NCBI RefSeq assembly: GCF_026130175.1
Contig: NZ_JAIGNI010000009.1
Span: 1-64,000 of the forward strand
Direction of reading: 5' to 3'
DNA from: Lyngbya sp. CCAP 1446/10
GTDB taxonomy: Bacteria; Cyanobacteriota; Cyanobacteriia; Cyanobacteriales; Microcoleaceae
Length of the DNA stretch: 64,000 bases
The notes under the pieces were generated by a model. It made no database searches, was not told the DNA's origin, and worked only from the letters and a program-made list of their open reading frames with translations. Made by a program: the position numbers and the translations under genes. The stretch's first letter is position 1. Each line of letters opens with the position of its first letter. This document shows, in pieces, positions 17,489-25,965 of this stretch.

Positions 17489-19420
17489 TCACCCTTGCAT
17501 CACCGACAAATCTCTCACACCCACCGACACGAAAGGGTTTCGGAGACCCCAATTAATTAATTCATTTTTGTTGACAAATTGATAGACTTGTGTGTTTGGC
17601 TCCAGACCGACATTCTGTTGCCCAAAGTTAGGAAGATTGCCTAAATTCGCCGCTGGTCGATCGACCAAAAAATCACTAACTGGATAAATATCACGACTCT
17701 GACTCGAAAGCAAGCTATCGACCGCAATATTGCTGACAGGTTCGCCCACATAGCTAGTATCCGTCAGCGGGCCGCCATTTAAGGATTTAGCCGATCGACC
17801 ATCAGCCTCTCCCGTCAGCAAATCCATGCTGCTGGCCCGAATATCCGCCGAGACAACAACCACCGCAGGCGGAGTCGTTTGAATGAAACCCGGCCGCGGA
17901 ACTTCCCTGATGACGTAACTACCTACCGGAACATTGCGGAAACTGTAATTGCCCTGACTGTCGCTGAATGTGTTCGCTTCGCCCGAATCTAGACTGCTGT
18001 TGTTATTCAGGTCGATGTAAATTTGGGTATTGGCGATCGGCGGTTCCCCGGCATCTAGGCGACCGTTGGCATTAAAATCGTTAAATTTGACACCGCTGAT
18101 CGTACCCGTCACCAACACGTTGCCAAAGCTGAGATTAGTGGCATTTGTGCCGTTACTCACGGCGATCGGAGTCGGATTGGGCGTGGTTTGTCGGAAACCG
18201 GGCTGCGGGACTTCCCTGACGAAATAGGTGCCTTGGGGCAAGTTGATAAAAGAGAAATTGCCTTGGGGGTTGGTTAAAGTCGAAGGTTCGTTGGGATCGC
18301 GGGCGTTGTTGTTGTTGAGGTCGATGTAAATCGGCCAGTTGGCAACTCTCGGTTCCGTCGGTTCGTTGATACCGTTAGCGTTGAGGTCGTTGAACTTGAA
18401 GCCGCTGATGCTACCGGTGGGGAAATTGTTGCCGAAATTGATGCCGACAGCGTTAGTGTTGCCCGTAATGTCGATCGCCCCTGGATTTGGCGTAGTCTGA
18501 GCCCATCCCGGTTGCTGAACTTCCCTCACCAAATAGCGACCGGGGGAAACATTGGCAAAAGTGTAGTCGCCTTGCGGGTTAGTGATGGTATTCGGTTCGC
18601 CCGGATCGAGGCTGTTGTTGCCGTTAAGGTCGAGGTAAACTTGCCAGTTGGGCAGAGGCGGATCTGTCGCATCTCGGACGCTGTTGGCATTTAGGTCATT
18701 GTACTTAAGACCGCTAATGCTGCCGACAAAAAAGACATTGCCAAAATTGACGTTGTTGATATTGGCGTTGGAAGTAACGTTAATCGGGCCTGGGTCAGGC
18801 GTAGTTTGGCGAAAACCCGGTTGCTGGACTTCTCTCACCAAATATCTGTCTGCGGGAACATTGACAAAAGCGTAATTGCCTTGAAAGTTTGTAATAGTAG
18901 AAGGTTCGCCGCCGTCGAGCCTGTTGTTGCGGTTGAGATCGAGGTAAATTTGCCAGTTAGCTAGGGGTGGTTCGCCCAAGTCTTGGCTGCCGTTGCTGTT
19001 GATGTCGTTGAATTTGGTGCCTGCGATCGTCCCGGCGTTAAAGTTGTTGCCAAAATTGATATTGCCAGCATTTGTCCCGCTGTTAATCGTGATGGGTGCG
19101 GGATTTGGCGTAGTTTGGCGAAAGTTCGGCTGCTGGACTTCCCTAACTTGGTAAGTCCCAGGCGGCAGGTTGACGAAGGTGTAGTTGCCTTGGGCGTTGG
19201 TGAGGGTGGAAGGTTCATTAAAGTCAAATCGATCGTTATTGTTGAGGTCGAGGTAGATTTGCCAGTTAGGAATTGGCACATCACCGCCATCGGGGCGCCC
19301 GTTGGCGTTGAAGTCGTTGTATTTATTGCCGCTGATGCTGCCGACTTGGAAGTTGCCGATGTTGACGTTGCCGATGTCTATTTGGCTGGCGGTTCTGGTG
19401 GGGATGCTGGATTCGGTCAT
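17489..19420 (-). CDS. SdrD/Cna-B-like protein with five 103-residue repeats
   Basis: 643 residues. After a short N-terminus (1-27) five tandem repeats of about 103 residues follow (about 28-540). Each begins SISG or TISG-xKxNDxNxNG and contains IYLDLNxNN, EPSTLTNxQGNYxF, YxVREVQQPGFRQTTPNP and a GNNF-like end, the calcium-binding SdrD_B/Cna-B family pattern. The last about 100 residues are unique. The protein has no signal peptide and no LPxTG or transmembrane anchor, so it is probably exported by a non-Sec route. Same strand and module family as the gene at 13872-16463, but with a simple one-module tandem array. Outer-surface or sheath function is inference. Confidence 0.82.
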   Translation of the reverse strand: MTESSIPTRTASQIDIGNVNIGNFQVGSISGNKYNDFNANGRPDGGDVPIPNWQIYLDLNNNDRFDFNEPSTLTNAQGNYTFVNLPPGTYQVREVQQPNFRQTTPNPAPITINSGTNAGNINFGNNFNAGTIAGTKFNDINSNGSQDLGEPPLANWQIYLDLNRNNRLDGGEPSTITNFQGNYAFVNVPADRYLVREVQQPGFRQTTPDPGPINVTSNANINNVNFGNVFFVGSISGLKYNDLNANSVRDATDPPLPNWQVYLDLNGNNSLDPGEPNTITNPQGDYTFANVSPGRYLVREVQQPGWAQTTPNPGAIDITGNTNAVGINFGNNFPTGSISGFKFNDLNANGINEPTEPRVANWPIYIDLNNNNARDPNEPSTLTNPQGNFSFINLPQGTYFVREVPQPGFRQTTPNPTPIAVSNGTNATNLSFGNVLVTGTISGVKFNDFNANGRLDAGEPPIANTQIYIDLNNNSSLDSGEANTFSDSQGNYSFRNVPVGSYVIREVPRPGFIQTTPPAVVVVSADIRASSMDLLTGEADGRSAKSLNGGPLTDTSYVGEPVSNIAVDSLLSSQSRDIYPVSDFLVDRPAANLGNLPNFGQQNVGLEPNTQVYQFVNKNELINWGLRNPFVSVGVRDLSVMQG

Positions 19421-19517
19421 GGTGTTGAAGAAAGCCCAATGAACGCTGTTTAATCTTTTCTCTACGGCAATCTAGCAGTTTTTTTGCCAATTGCAGCTAT
19501 TTCAGGGGATTAATTTT

Positions 19518-19590
19518 TTGATCGGAGGGAGTGGGAGAGGGGGAGAGTGGGAGAGTGGGAGATTGGGAGAGGGGGAGAGTGGGAGATTGG
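19518..19590. repeat. GGGAGAGT/GGGAGATT short tandem repeat
   Basis: Repeated GTGGGAGA, GGGAGAGG and TTGGGAGA words over about 70 bp in the divergent promoter region between the SdrD-like and peptidoglycan-binding genes. Confidence 0.8.
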
Positions 19591-19700
19591 CAATTCTGCG
19601 ATGAACATCCCTTAAATCCGTTACAAAATCCGTTGCCGAACTTCTTCCCCAATTTGATGTACGATCGCCAAGAGTTGTGCAGACAGAGGTCGAATTTTCC

Positions 19701-20387
19701 ATGTCCCGAAACCAGACAGCACGCTGGAATGAAGCTCGCAAGGTTCTGAGTTGGCCCCTAGGCTGGGGTTTGTGCGGTTTTTTGGCAATAAGTTCGATCG
19801 CCTCTACTCCTGCTGCTGCACAAATGCCTACCTCCGAACCCGGTAACAATAATAGCCCGATCGCCCAAACAGCCCAAACAGGTGCGATCGTCCGTCCGGC
19901 CATCAAATTAGGCAGCCGCGGCTCGGAAGTGCGCGAACTTCAAGCTGCTCTTCAGTTGTTGGGATTTTACCCTGACAGTGTAGACGGGATTTTCTCGCAA
20001 AGCACCGCTAAAGCTGTGTCTCAGTTCCAGCAAGCAGCAGGCATCGCCCCAGACGGTATTGTCGGTCAAGATACTTGGAACCGACTGTTTCCTGCGACTC
20101 CTGGGGCGATCGAAAGCCCGATCGCCAACAATCCTGAAACGGCACAAAACTCAGAAATTAACCCACAACCGCAGCCCACCAATTTTCCGGTTTTGAGAAG
20201 AAGAATGCGGGGCCCGGCGGTTAGAGATTTGCAAGAACGACTGCGGGCGAAGGGCTTTTTGCGCGCTAGTGCTGACGGCGTGTTCGGCCCGGAAACTCAA
20301 GCTGCTGTAAAGGCGGCTCAGCGACAATATCAACTACCAGCAGACGGCATTGTCGGCCGTGCTACGTGGGAAGCTCTGCTGCGGTGA
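19701..20387 (+). CDS. Secreted protein with two PG_binding_1 domains
   Basis: 228 residues from the ATG at 19701 (a GTG 8 codons upstream also opens the frame; AGAGGT 11 bp before the ATG favours the ATG). An N-terminal Sec signal segment (WGLCGFLAISSIASTPAAAQ) is followed by two peptidoglycan-binding-like modules. They begin IKLGSRGSEVRELQAALQLL and LRRRMRGPAVRDLQERLR, and each closes with the DGIVGxxTWxxL signature. A short Asn/Pro-rich linker joins them. No catalytic domain follows, so it is a cell-wall-binding protein or a targeting module of a larger complex. The gene runs towards a 62-bp tandem repeat. Confidence 0.85.
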   Translation: MSRNQTARWNEARKVLSWPLGWGLCGFLAISSIASTPAAAQMPTSEPGNNNSPIAQTAQTGAIVRPAIKLGSRGSEVRELQAALQLLGFYPDSVDGIFSQSTAKAVSQFQQAAGIAPDGIVGQDTWNRLFPATPGAIESPIANNPETAQNSEINPQPQPTNFPVLRRRMRGPAVRDLQERLRAKGFLRASADGVFGPETQAAVKAAQRQYQLPADGIVGRATWEALLR

Positions 20388-20485
20388 TTGACTATTGACT
20401 GTTGACAGAAGGGCGGTTTAAACCGCGTCTACACAGACAAAACCCGCCTCCGCGGGTTGAAGAGCGGTTGAAACCGCATTATTTT

Positions 20486-20665
20486 CTTCATTCCGCGGAG
20501 GCGGAATTCGTTTGTGTAGACGCGGTTTCAACCGCCGTCTGATCTTTCTTCATTCCGCGGAGGCGGAATTCGTTTGTGTAGACGCGGTTTCAACCGCCGT
20601 CTGATCTTTCTTCATTCCGCGGAGGCGGAATTCGTTTGTGTAGACGCGGTTTCAACCGCCGTCCC
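20486..20665. repeat. 62-bp tandem repeat, three copies
   Basis: Copies begin at 20486, 20548 and 20610 and read CTTCATTCCGCGG, AGGCGGAATTCG, TTTGTGTAGACG, CGGTTTCAACCGCCGTCTGATCTT in order. Each copy holds two short palindromes (TTCCGC/GCGGAA and GGTTTCAACC types). An inverted relative lies at 20412-20480 and single diverged copies near 23919-23972. There are no unique spacers, so this is not a CRISPR array. The array lies between convergent genes. Confidence 0.85.
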
Positions 20666-20673
20666 ATCTATAT

Positions 20674-22437
20674 TCATTTGATATCTTCAATCCGAGCATT
20701 CAAACCGTTAACGGTGAGAATTTGGAGCAATTCGTCAGCTTTTTCGCGCTCCCGAAAAGCACCGGCTTGGATCACCTGTCGCCCGTTGGTAAAAGTCCGA
20801 AAAGCATCGGGAACCAAGGATAGCATTTTTTGTCGATCGCCCGAACTATTGGCATCCACCACAACTCGATACCGGAAACCCAAAGCAATAGCTCGATCGA
20901 ATGACGGCGAATTCTCCGAACCTGCTACAGAATTACCCCCTAAAACAGCAGGTACATAGCCGCCCCTTCCTAGAGGAATGTTGCGGCTCGGAACCGGCAA
21001 TTTACCCTCGGAAGAAACCGAACTCGAACTATCAAAATTGGGCGGAATCATGGGTTGCTGTACCGAACTTTCCCGAACGGAGCGAGCATCTGGATCTGGT
21101 ACGGGAATTGCGATCGCCCCTGGGACTTCCGGTGAAGCAGCGACACTCCTCGGAGCCAGCAGAGGCTGCAACTGAACATTTTGCGGTGCAAGTCGATTTT
21201 GCACAGGTCGCCTGGAAACGGCCGCTGGTGGCGCAATTGGCGCTCTTTCAACTCTGGGAGTTAGCCGCCCAGGAGTGTAAGCAGGGAGAGAAGTTTCTGG
21301 GCCACCGATACTCGAAGGTCGATCGACATTTAGCTGTAAAGCACTTCCCGCAATGGCCTGCGGCGGGCTAAAAGTTCCAGCCACATCAACGGATCCAGTC
21401 GTCCGGTTGCTCAACAATTGATTACCGTAAGCCGGGATTACTTGACCTTTCGCCGCATTATTCACATCATATTGACCATTATTACGAATCACATTTCCCC
21501 CCGGTTCCGCCGCAGTTCCCAAATCCGGCAGAGCTCTAGTAATCGCCACAATTCCATCCCGCTGATTACTCTCGATATAATTGTTACGCAGCACCGGTCT
21601 AGCATCAGCTTGCACCACCACGCCGTCCTTATTGCGAGTAATTTTGTTACCGATCAACAAAGGCGAAGCGTTCTGCGCTACATTTATCCCAAATCCCGTG
21701 TTTTCAAACACATTATCTCGAACTTCCGGGCGGGAACTACCAAAAATCGTCATCCCGTTAGCTCCATTTTTCGAGAAAAAATTCCCGCCAATCGTCGGCC
21801 TTCCAGTTCCCACTACCGAAATTCCGTCGTGAGTGCTCCCCGAAAAAGTATTGTTGACAATTGTCGGAGAACTCGATTCGATCCACAAAGCGTAACCGCG
21901 ATAGTTGGTATTTGTCACCGTCACCCCGCTGAGTCCCGCCCCGTCTGCGCCTAAAATCGCGATATTTTGACCCGCTGAAGTCGGACTGAGGAATTCTCCT
22001 CCGCCTTTGATCACAATATTCTGGCCACGAGTGCTGGGATTTCCTTGAACAGTCACACTGGGCCTGAGCATTAATGGAAATTTTTCGCCGCTTTGAGCGC
22101 TGTAAGTACCGGGCGCTAGTAAAATTGCTGTTTTGGGCGGGGCTACGCTTAAGGCGTAGGTGAGGGTTTTGAATGGCGCTCGATCGCTCCCATTACCTCC
22201 TGTGTCGCTACCGCCGTTGGAACTCACATAGAGTATGTTAATGTCGCTCTCTGGCGCTTGAGAAAGTAGCTGCACGGAGGGGATACCCGCAGCGATAACT
22301 GAGGCTTGAGGGCTATAAAAAGCCGTGCTGGCAAAGACGAGCAGCAAGCAAGAACTTAAAGCTTTCCTTGGCGATGGCGTTCCGCCCCGCAAGCTACGAC
22401 TTTTTTTGCACTCGCTCTGTTTTGAATTTAGGATCAT
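20674..22437 (-). CDS. Secreted right-handed beta-helix (DUF1565) protein with SPOR-like C terminus
   Basis: 587 residues from the ATG at 22437; an in-frame ATG 44 codons upstream (22569) lies in unlikely sequence. After a Sec-type signal (LSSCLLLVFASTAFYS) comes DUF1565-like YVSSNGGSDTGGNGSDRAPF, then a run of pectate-lyase-type parallel beta-helix coils (about residues 130-330, with NNTF, GNFF, DNVF and NNYI corners). A Pro-rich linker follows. The final about 70 residues (YRVVVDANSSGDRQKML, VIQAGAFREREKADEL) look like a SPOR-type peptidoglycan-binding repeat. DUF1565/SPOR fusions are known in cyanobacteria and are presumed to bind cell-wall polymers. Opposite strand to the convergent PG-binding gene. 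Confidence 0.75.
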   Translation of the reverse strand: MILNSKQSECKKSRSLRGGTPSPRKALSSCLLLVFASTAFYSPQASVIAAGIPSVQLLSQAPESDINILYVSSNGGSDTGGNGSDRAPFKTLTYALSVAPPKTAILLAPGTYSAQSGEKFPLMLRPSVTVQGNPSTRGQNIVIKGGGEFLSPTSAGQNIAILGADGAGLSGVTVTNTNYRGYALWIESSSPTIVNNTFSGSTHDGISVVGTGRPTIGGNFFSKNGANGMTIFGSSRPEVRDNVFENTGFGINVAQNASPLLIGNKITRNKDGVVVQADARPVLRNNYIESNQRDGIVAITRALPDLGTAAEPGGNVIRNNGQYDVNNAAKGQVIPAYGNQLLSNRTTGSVDVAGTFSPPQAIAGSALQLNVDRPSSIGGPETSLPAYTPGRLTPRVERAPIAPPAAVSRRPVQNRLAPQNVQLQPLLAPRSVAASPEVPGAIAIPVPDPDARSVRESSVQQPMIPPNFDSSSSVSSEGKLPVPSRNIPLGRGGYVPAVLGGNSVAGSENSPSFDRAIALGFRYRVVVDANSSGDRQKMLSLVPDAFRTFTNGRQVIQAGAFREREKADELLQILTVNGLNARIEDIK

Positions 22438-22790
22438 AAAAAAACACAATTTATCTTTGAGCCAAATTTCGCATCCCGTGTTTCGTGTCGGATTTTTGCG
22501 ATCGCATTTTAATTTCACCCGCCTGCTGGGGTTTTCTGCTGTTAATCTTTTGTGATCTGCTAACCTCACGGCTTTCCTCCGAAGTGTGGTATGCAGTTTA
22601 ACGATTCCACTTTGATCAAGTTTGATCTATTATGCTTCGTTTTCCTGAAATTCCATAAAACTTAAAAATTTGTCAAATTTAGAGCGGTTGATGCCAAAAT
22701 TAGGTCGATCGCACTTTACTACAATCTTGACGGTGTGGGAAAATGTAGCAGTTTGACAGGTAGGATGAATTTTAATTAAGGTGGTTCTGA

Positions 22791-23873
22791 ATGACCGAGA
22801 AACAAAACAGAACTTTACCGGCACAGCCGGCCCTCTGCCGGATTTTAGATGCAAATCTAGATCGATCGCGCGAAGGGTTGAGAATTATTGAAGAATGGTG
22901 CAGGTTTGGTCTTAACAACGCCGAAAAGGCCCTCGTGTGCAAGCAATTGCGTCAGGAATTGGCGGCTTGGCACACGGCAGAATTACGCAGCGCTAGGGAT
23001 ACGCCGGCCGATCCGGGGACGGAGTTGACTCACCCGCAGGAAGAGCAGCGATCGAGCATTCAGCAGCTACTGGAGGCGAATTTCTGTCGGGTGGAAGAAG
23101 CTCTGCGGGTACTGGAAGAGTACGGCAAAGTTTACGATCGCAATATGGGGAAGGCTTTTAAGCAGATGCGCTATCGGGTGTATACTCTCGAAAGCGATTT
23201 GCTGGCTTATCGGCGCTACCAGCAGTTACTTCGATCGCACTTATATCTGGTAACTTCGCCCAGAGACAATTTGTTACAAGTCGTGGAAGCTGCTTTGCAA
23301 GGTGGAGTGACTTTGGTGCAGTACCGCGACAAAACCTCCGACGATGGGGTAAGGTTGGCCAATGCGCGGCAGATGAGCCAACTTTGTCACCGCTACGATG
23401 CTTTGTTGATTGTGAACGATCGCGTGGATTTGGCGATCGCAGTGGATGCGGACGGCGTACACTTAGGACAGCAAGATTTGCCTGTAGCCGAAGCGCGCAA
23501 GTTGCTCGGCCCAGGACGGATTATCGGCTGTTCGACTACGAATGGCGAGGAAATGCAGCGAGCTATTGATGCCGGAGCCGACTATATTGGAGTTGGGCCG
23601 GTTTACTCTACTCCTACTAAACCCGATAAACAAGCGGCGGGTTTGGACTATGTGCGGTATGCTGCTGATAAGTCGCCTGTTCCTTGGTTTGCGATCGGCT
23701 CAATTGATATCAACAACCTCGATCAAGTATTGAATGCTGGAGCTCAAAGAGTTGCCGTAGTGCGATCGATTATGGAAGCAGAACAGCCTACTTTAGTCAC
23801 GCAGTTTTTGATCTCGCAGTTGATTCGGGTGCAGAATTTGAAAGCTCAGAAAGCTTTGCAAGGGACAAGCTAG
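22791..23873 (+). CDS. thiE: Thiamine phosphate synthase with N-terminal cyanobacterial extension
   Basis: 360 residues, longer than the usual about 210. The C-terminal two-thirds is a ThiE (TMP synthase) TIM barrel with LYLVTSPRDN, GGVTLVQYRDK, LLIVNDRVDLA, DGVHLGQQDLP, GVGPVYSTPTK and WFAIGSID, the residues that bind the pyrimidine and thiazole substrates. It joins HMP-PP and thiazole phosphate to make thiamine phosphate. The first about 145 residues (LCRILDANLDRSREGLRIIEE) form the helical domain seen fused to ThiE in cyanobacteria. It is followed 164 bp later by thiS, supporting a thiamine biosynthesis unit. No TPP riboswitch motif was noticed upstream. Confidence 0.93.
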   Translation: MTEKQNRTLPAQPALCRILDANLDRSREGLRIIEEWCRFGLNNAEKALVCKQLRQELAAWHTAELRSARDTPADPGTELTHPQEEQRSSIQQLLEANFCRVEEALRVLEEYGKVYDRNMGKAFKQMRYRVYTLESDLLAYRRYQQLLRSHLYLVTSPRDNLLQVVEAALQGGVTLVQYRDKTSDDGVRLANARQMSQLCHRYDALLIVNDRVDLAIAVDADGVHLGQQDLPVAEARKLLGPGRIIGCSTTNGEEMQRAIDAGADYIGVGPVYSTPTKPDKQAAGLDYVRYAADKSPVPWFAIGSIDINNLDQVLNAGAQRVAVVRSIMEAEQPTLVTQFLISQLIRVQNLKAQKALQGTS

Positions 23874-23918
23874 ATTGATTGGCGATCGAAAATAACCTAA
23901 TTTTAACGGTTCGATCTT

Positions 23919-23972
23919 CAACCCGCGGAGGCGGGTTTTGTCTGTGTAGACGCGGTTTCAACCGCCGAGTAT
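23919..23972. repeat. Dispersed copy of the 62-bp repeat family
   Basis: TTCAACCCGCGGAGGCGGGT followed by TTGTCTGTGTAGACG and CGGTTTCAACCGCC matches the core of the array at 20486-20665 with the stem bases changed (CCCGC/GCGGG instead of TTCCGC/GCGGAA), keeping the palindrome. Confidence 0.7.
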
Positions 23973-24037
23973 TCTTATCAATCGCGTGTTGAAATATAAT
24001 TGTGTTACAAAACCTAAAAACTGATAATATTTGAATA

Positions 24038-24250
24038 ATGACAAATCAAATTGCGCTGAAAGTTAACGGAGAAAAACGCAATTGTGCGATCGACACACCG
24101 TTACCAAAATTACTAGAACAACTAGGATTAAACCCGCGCTTAATAGCTGTGGAGTACAACGGCGAAATCCTGCACAAACAATTTTGGGAAACCACACAAA
24201 TAAAAGATGGCGACATCCTAGAAGTTGTCACAATCGTCGGAGGAGGCTAA
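24038..24250 (+). CDS. thiS: Sulfur carrier protein ThiS
   Basis: 70 residues with the ubiquitin-like beta-grasp of ThiS and the required C-terminal glycines (VTIVGGG). The front, ALKVNGEKRNCAIDTPLPKL, and the middle, RLIAVEYNGEILHKQ, match the family. It accepts sulfur as a C-terminal thiocarboxylate and delivers it to thiazole synthase. It lies downstream of thiE and ends in front of a 26-bp inverted repeat. Confidence 0.92.
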   Translation: MTNQIALKVNGEKRNCAIDTPLPKLLEQLGLNPRLIAVEYNGEILHKQFWETTQIKDGDILEVVTIVGGG

Positions 24251-24305
24251 CAGGTTCGTAGTGAGGACTTCAGTCCTTCCAAATCCGAAAACTAAAGCCC
24301 TCACA

Positions 24306-24365
24306 GGTTCGTAGTGAGGACTTTAGTCCTTCCAAATCCAAGGACTAAAGTCCTCACTACGAACC
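24306..24365. terminator. Perfect 26-bp inverted repeat between convergent thiS and rpmA
   Basis: The left arm starts GGTTCGTAGTGAGGACT at 24306 (to 24331), the right arm ends with its complement at 24365 (from 24340), with an 8-nt CCAAATCC loop. A partial extra left arm lies at 24252-24282 and has CTTCAG in place of CTTTAG. This is a member of a dispersed ACTTTAGT hairpin family and would fold in either transcript, so a bidirectional terminator role is plausible. Confidence 0.6.
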
Positions 24366-24579
24366 AATTTTATTACTCGTTACCAGGCTCTGCCTGGTAA
24401 TGCAGATCCGGAGGCTCTGCCTCCTTATTTACCCAAAAATTGGATTAATCCTGTGTTGAGGCAGAGCCTCTATATATCGGTTCCCAGGCAGAGCCTAGGA
24501 ACGAGGAAATCACAGAGAAAATCAGGAAACATATCCCCAATTATATGCGTTCCCAGGCAAAACCCAGGAACGCATAAAA

Positions 24580-24876
24580 TTAAACTGCCACAGCTTCAGC
24601 CACAGCTTCAGTCGCCGCTGCAACCACAGGATAAACACTGAGTTTCTTGCGAGTTTTGCCCTTTCTTTCAAAAGTCACAACACCATCAATCATGGCAAAC
24701 AAAGTATCATCTCTGCCGATACCAACATTATTACCGGGGTGAACCTTCGTGCCGCGTTGACGAATCAAAATGTTGCCAGCTCTGACAACTTGACCGCCGT
24801 ACTTTTTGACACCCAGACGCTGGGAATTAGAATCGCGTCCGTTACGTGTACTGCCTGTACCTTTCTTATGGGCCAT
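24580..24876 (-). CDS. rpmA: 50S ribosomal protein bL27
   Basis: 98 residues starting [19 protein letters not shown], the diagnostic N-terminus of bL27 that reaches the peptidyl transferase centre, followed by [20 protein letters not shown] and [16 protein letters not shown] short alanine-rich tail ([12 protein letters not shown]) extends beyond the usual about 85 residues, as in other cyanobacteria. It follows rplU by 27 bp in the standard rplU-rpmA operon. Confidence 0.97.
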   Translation of the reverse strand: MAHKKGTGSTRNGRDSNSQRLGVKKYGGQVVRAGNILIRQRGTKVHPGNNVGIGRDDTLFAMIDGVVTFERKGKTRKKLSVYPVVAAATEAVAEAVAV

Positions 24877-24903
24877 AATGTCCTCAACTTTATTTACTAT
24901 TGT

Positions 24904-25296
24904 TTATTCTGATTCAATTTCGCCAGTTTGGGGAGTTTCCACAACTTCTTGAGTCAAATCTCTCGCTGCCAAAACAACACCATTGACTGTAATAGAGTCA
25001 ATCATAAACCGAGTTGTTTCTTGGCGGTGTCCTTTTTTCTTCCGAGTTTTCTTTTTCGGCTTCATCTTGTAGACGAGGACTTTGCGGCCCCGGAAATGCC
25101 GCAGCACAGTTCCTTCTACAGTGGCATTTTCTACTAGAGGCTGGCCGATATGAACGTCGTCTTCGTGCTGGATCAGAAATACTTTGTCAATGATGACTTG
25201 TGATTCAGCTTCGACGTGAAGCAGTTCGATGTCGTAGAAGCGGCCTGGTTCTACTCGAAATTGCTTGCCGCCGGTCTCAATAATTGCGTAGGTCAT
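24904..25296 (-). CDS. rplU: 50S ribosomal protein bL21
   Basis: 130 residues with the bL21 pattern: MTYAIIETGGKQFRVEPGRF at the start, then GQPLVENATVEGTVLRHFRG and the basic KMKPKKKTRKKKGHRQ stretch that contacts 23S rRNA. An acidic C-terminal tail of about 25 residues is a cyanobacterial addition. First gene of the rplU-rpmA operon. Confidence 0.97.
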   Translation of the reverse strand: MTYAIIETGGKQFRVEPGRFYDIELLHVEAESQVIIDKVFLIQHEDDVHIGQPLVENATVEGTVLRHFRGRKVLVYKMKPKKKTRKKKGHRQETTRFMIDSITVNGVVLAARDLTQEVVETPQTGEIESE

Positions 25297-25965
25297 GGGA
25301 TAGTCGTTGGGTTTGCCGTACAGGTAGCTAGTTAGTCATTGGTCATTGGTCATTAGTCATTGGTCATTAGTCATCAGTCATTAGTTATGAACTTTTGGCT
25401 GTGGACTTTTGGCTGTGGACTTTTGACGGCTGACTGCTCTCCAGCTTTTGGAATGTCTCGACCTGATCCGAGCAGGATTTAGACAGACAGCCTACAATTA
25501 TTGTTGATTTGGGTATTTTTGTCAAGCTATCCCGTGTGCGAGATTTTCTGATTTAGGACTTACCCATCAAAACTAAAGAAACCGGATTTTTGCGGGTTTT
25601 GTCGCCTTTAACGAAGTATTTCGGAAAAAACCCGGTTTCTGACCACCCGTACGTAAGTCATAGCTTAATACCATTTTCTAAAGATATGCTGATGAAGTCC
25701 GAAGCCCCCCCTTACTAAGGGGGGGTTGGGGGGGGTTAATATCTAGCGATACTTTATCAAATTGGTATAAGTCATATTTGATTGATTTGCGGAATACTTA
25801 GATAGTTGAATGTATATAGCAATCCGATCTGAGTCTCAAGATATAACGACCTCTTATATTATTAGACTCTTTGTATAGCAAGGGTTTCAAGTTTTGTATA
25901 CCTAGAAAATCAATGAGGATTGCTATATTTATGAAATTCTCTCTTTTGACGCACGGCGGGTAACA
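25297..25965. other. Spacer between rplU and the NACHT gene, with heptamer repeats
   Basis: 669 bp without a gene. From about 25325 to 25390 lie TCATTGG/TCATTAG heptamers. From about 25560 to 25660 lies a palindromic element with AAACCGGATTTTTGCGGG and AAAAAACCCGGTTTC arms, and near 25705-25740 a run of CCCCCCCTTACTAAGGGGGGG, both common dispersed cyanobacterial repeats. The rest is AT-rich promoter sequence for the NACHT gene. I see no tRNA or protein frame here. Confidence 0.6.

Noticed and set aside
20486-20665. CRISPR-like array
   Set aside because: The 62-bp units are directly joined with no unique spacers and no cas gene is near; it is a tandem palindromic repeat.
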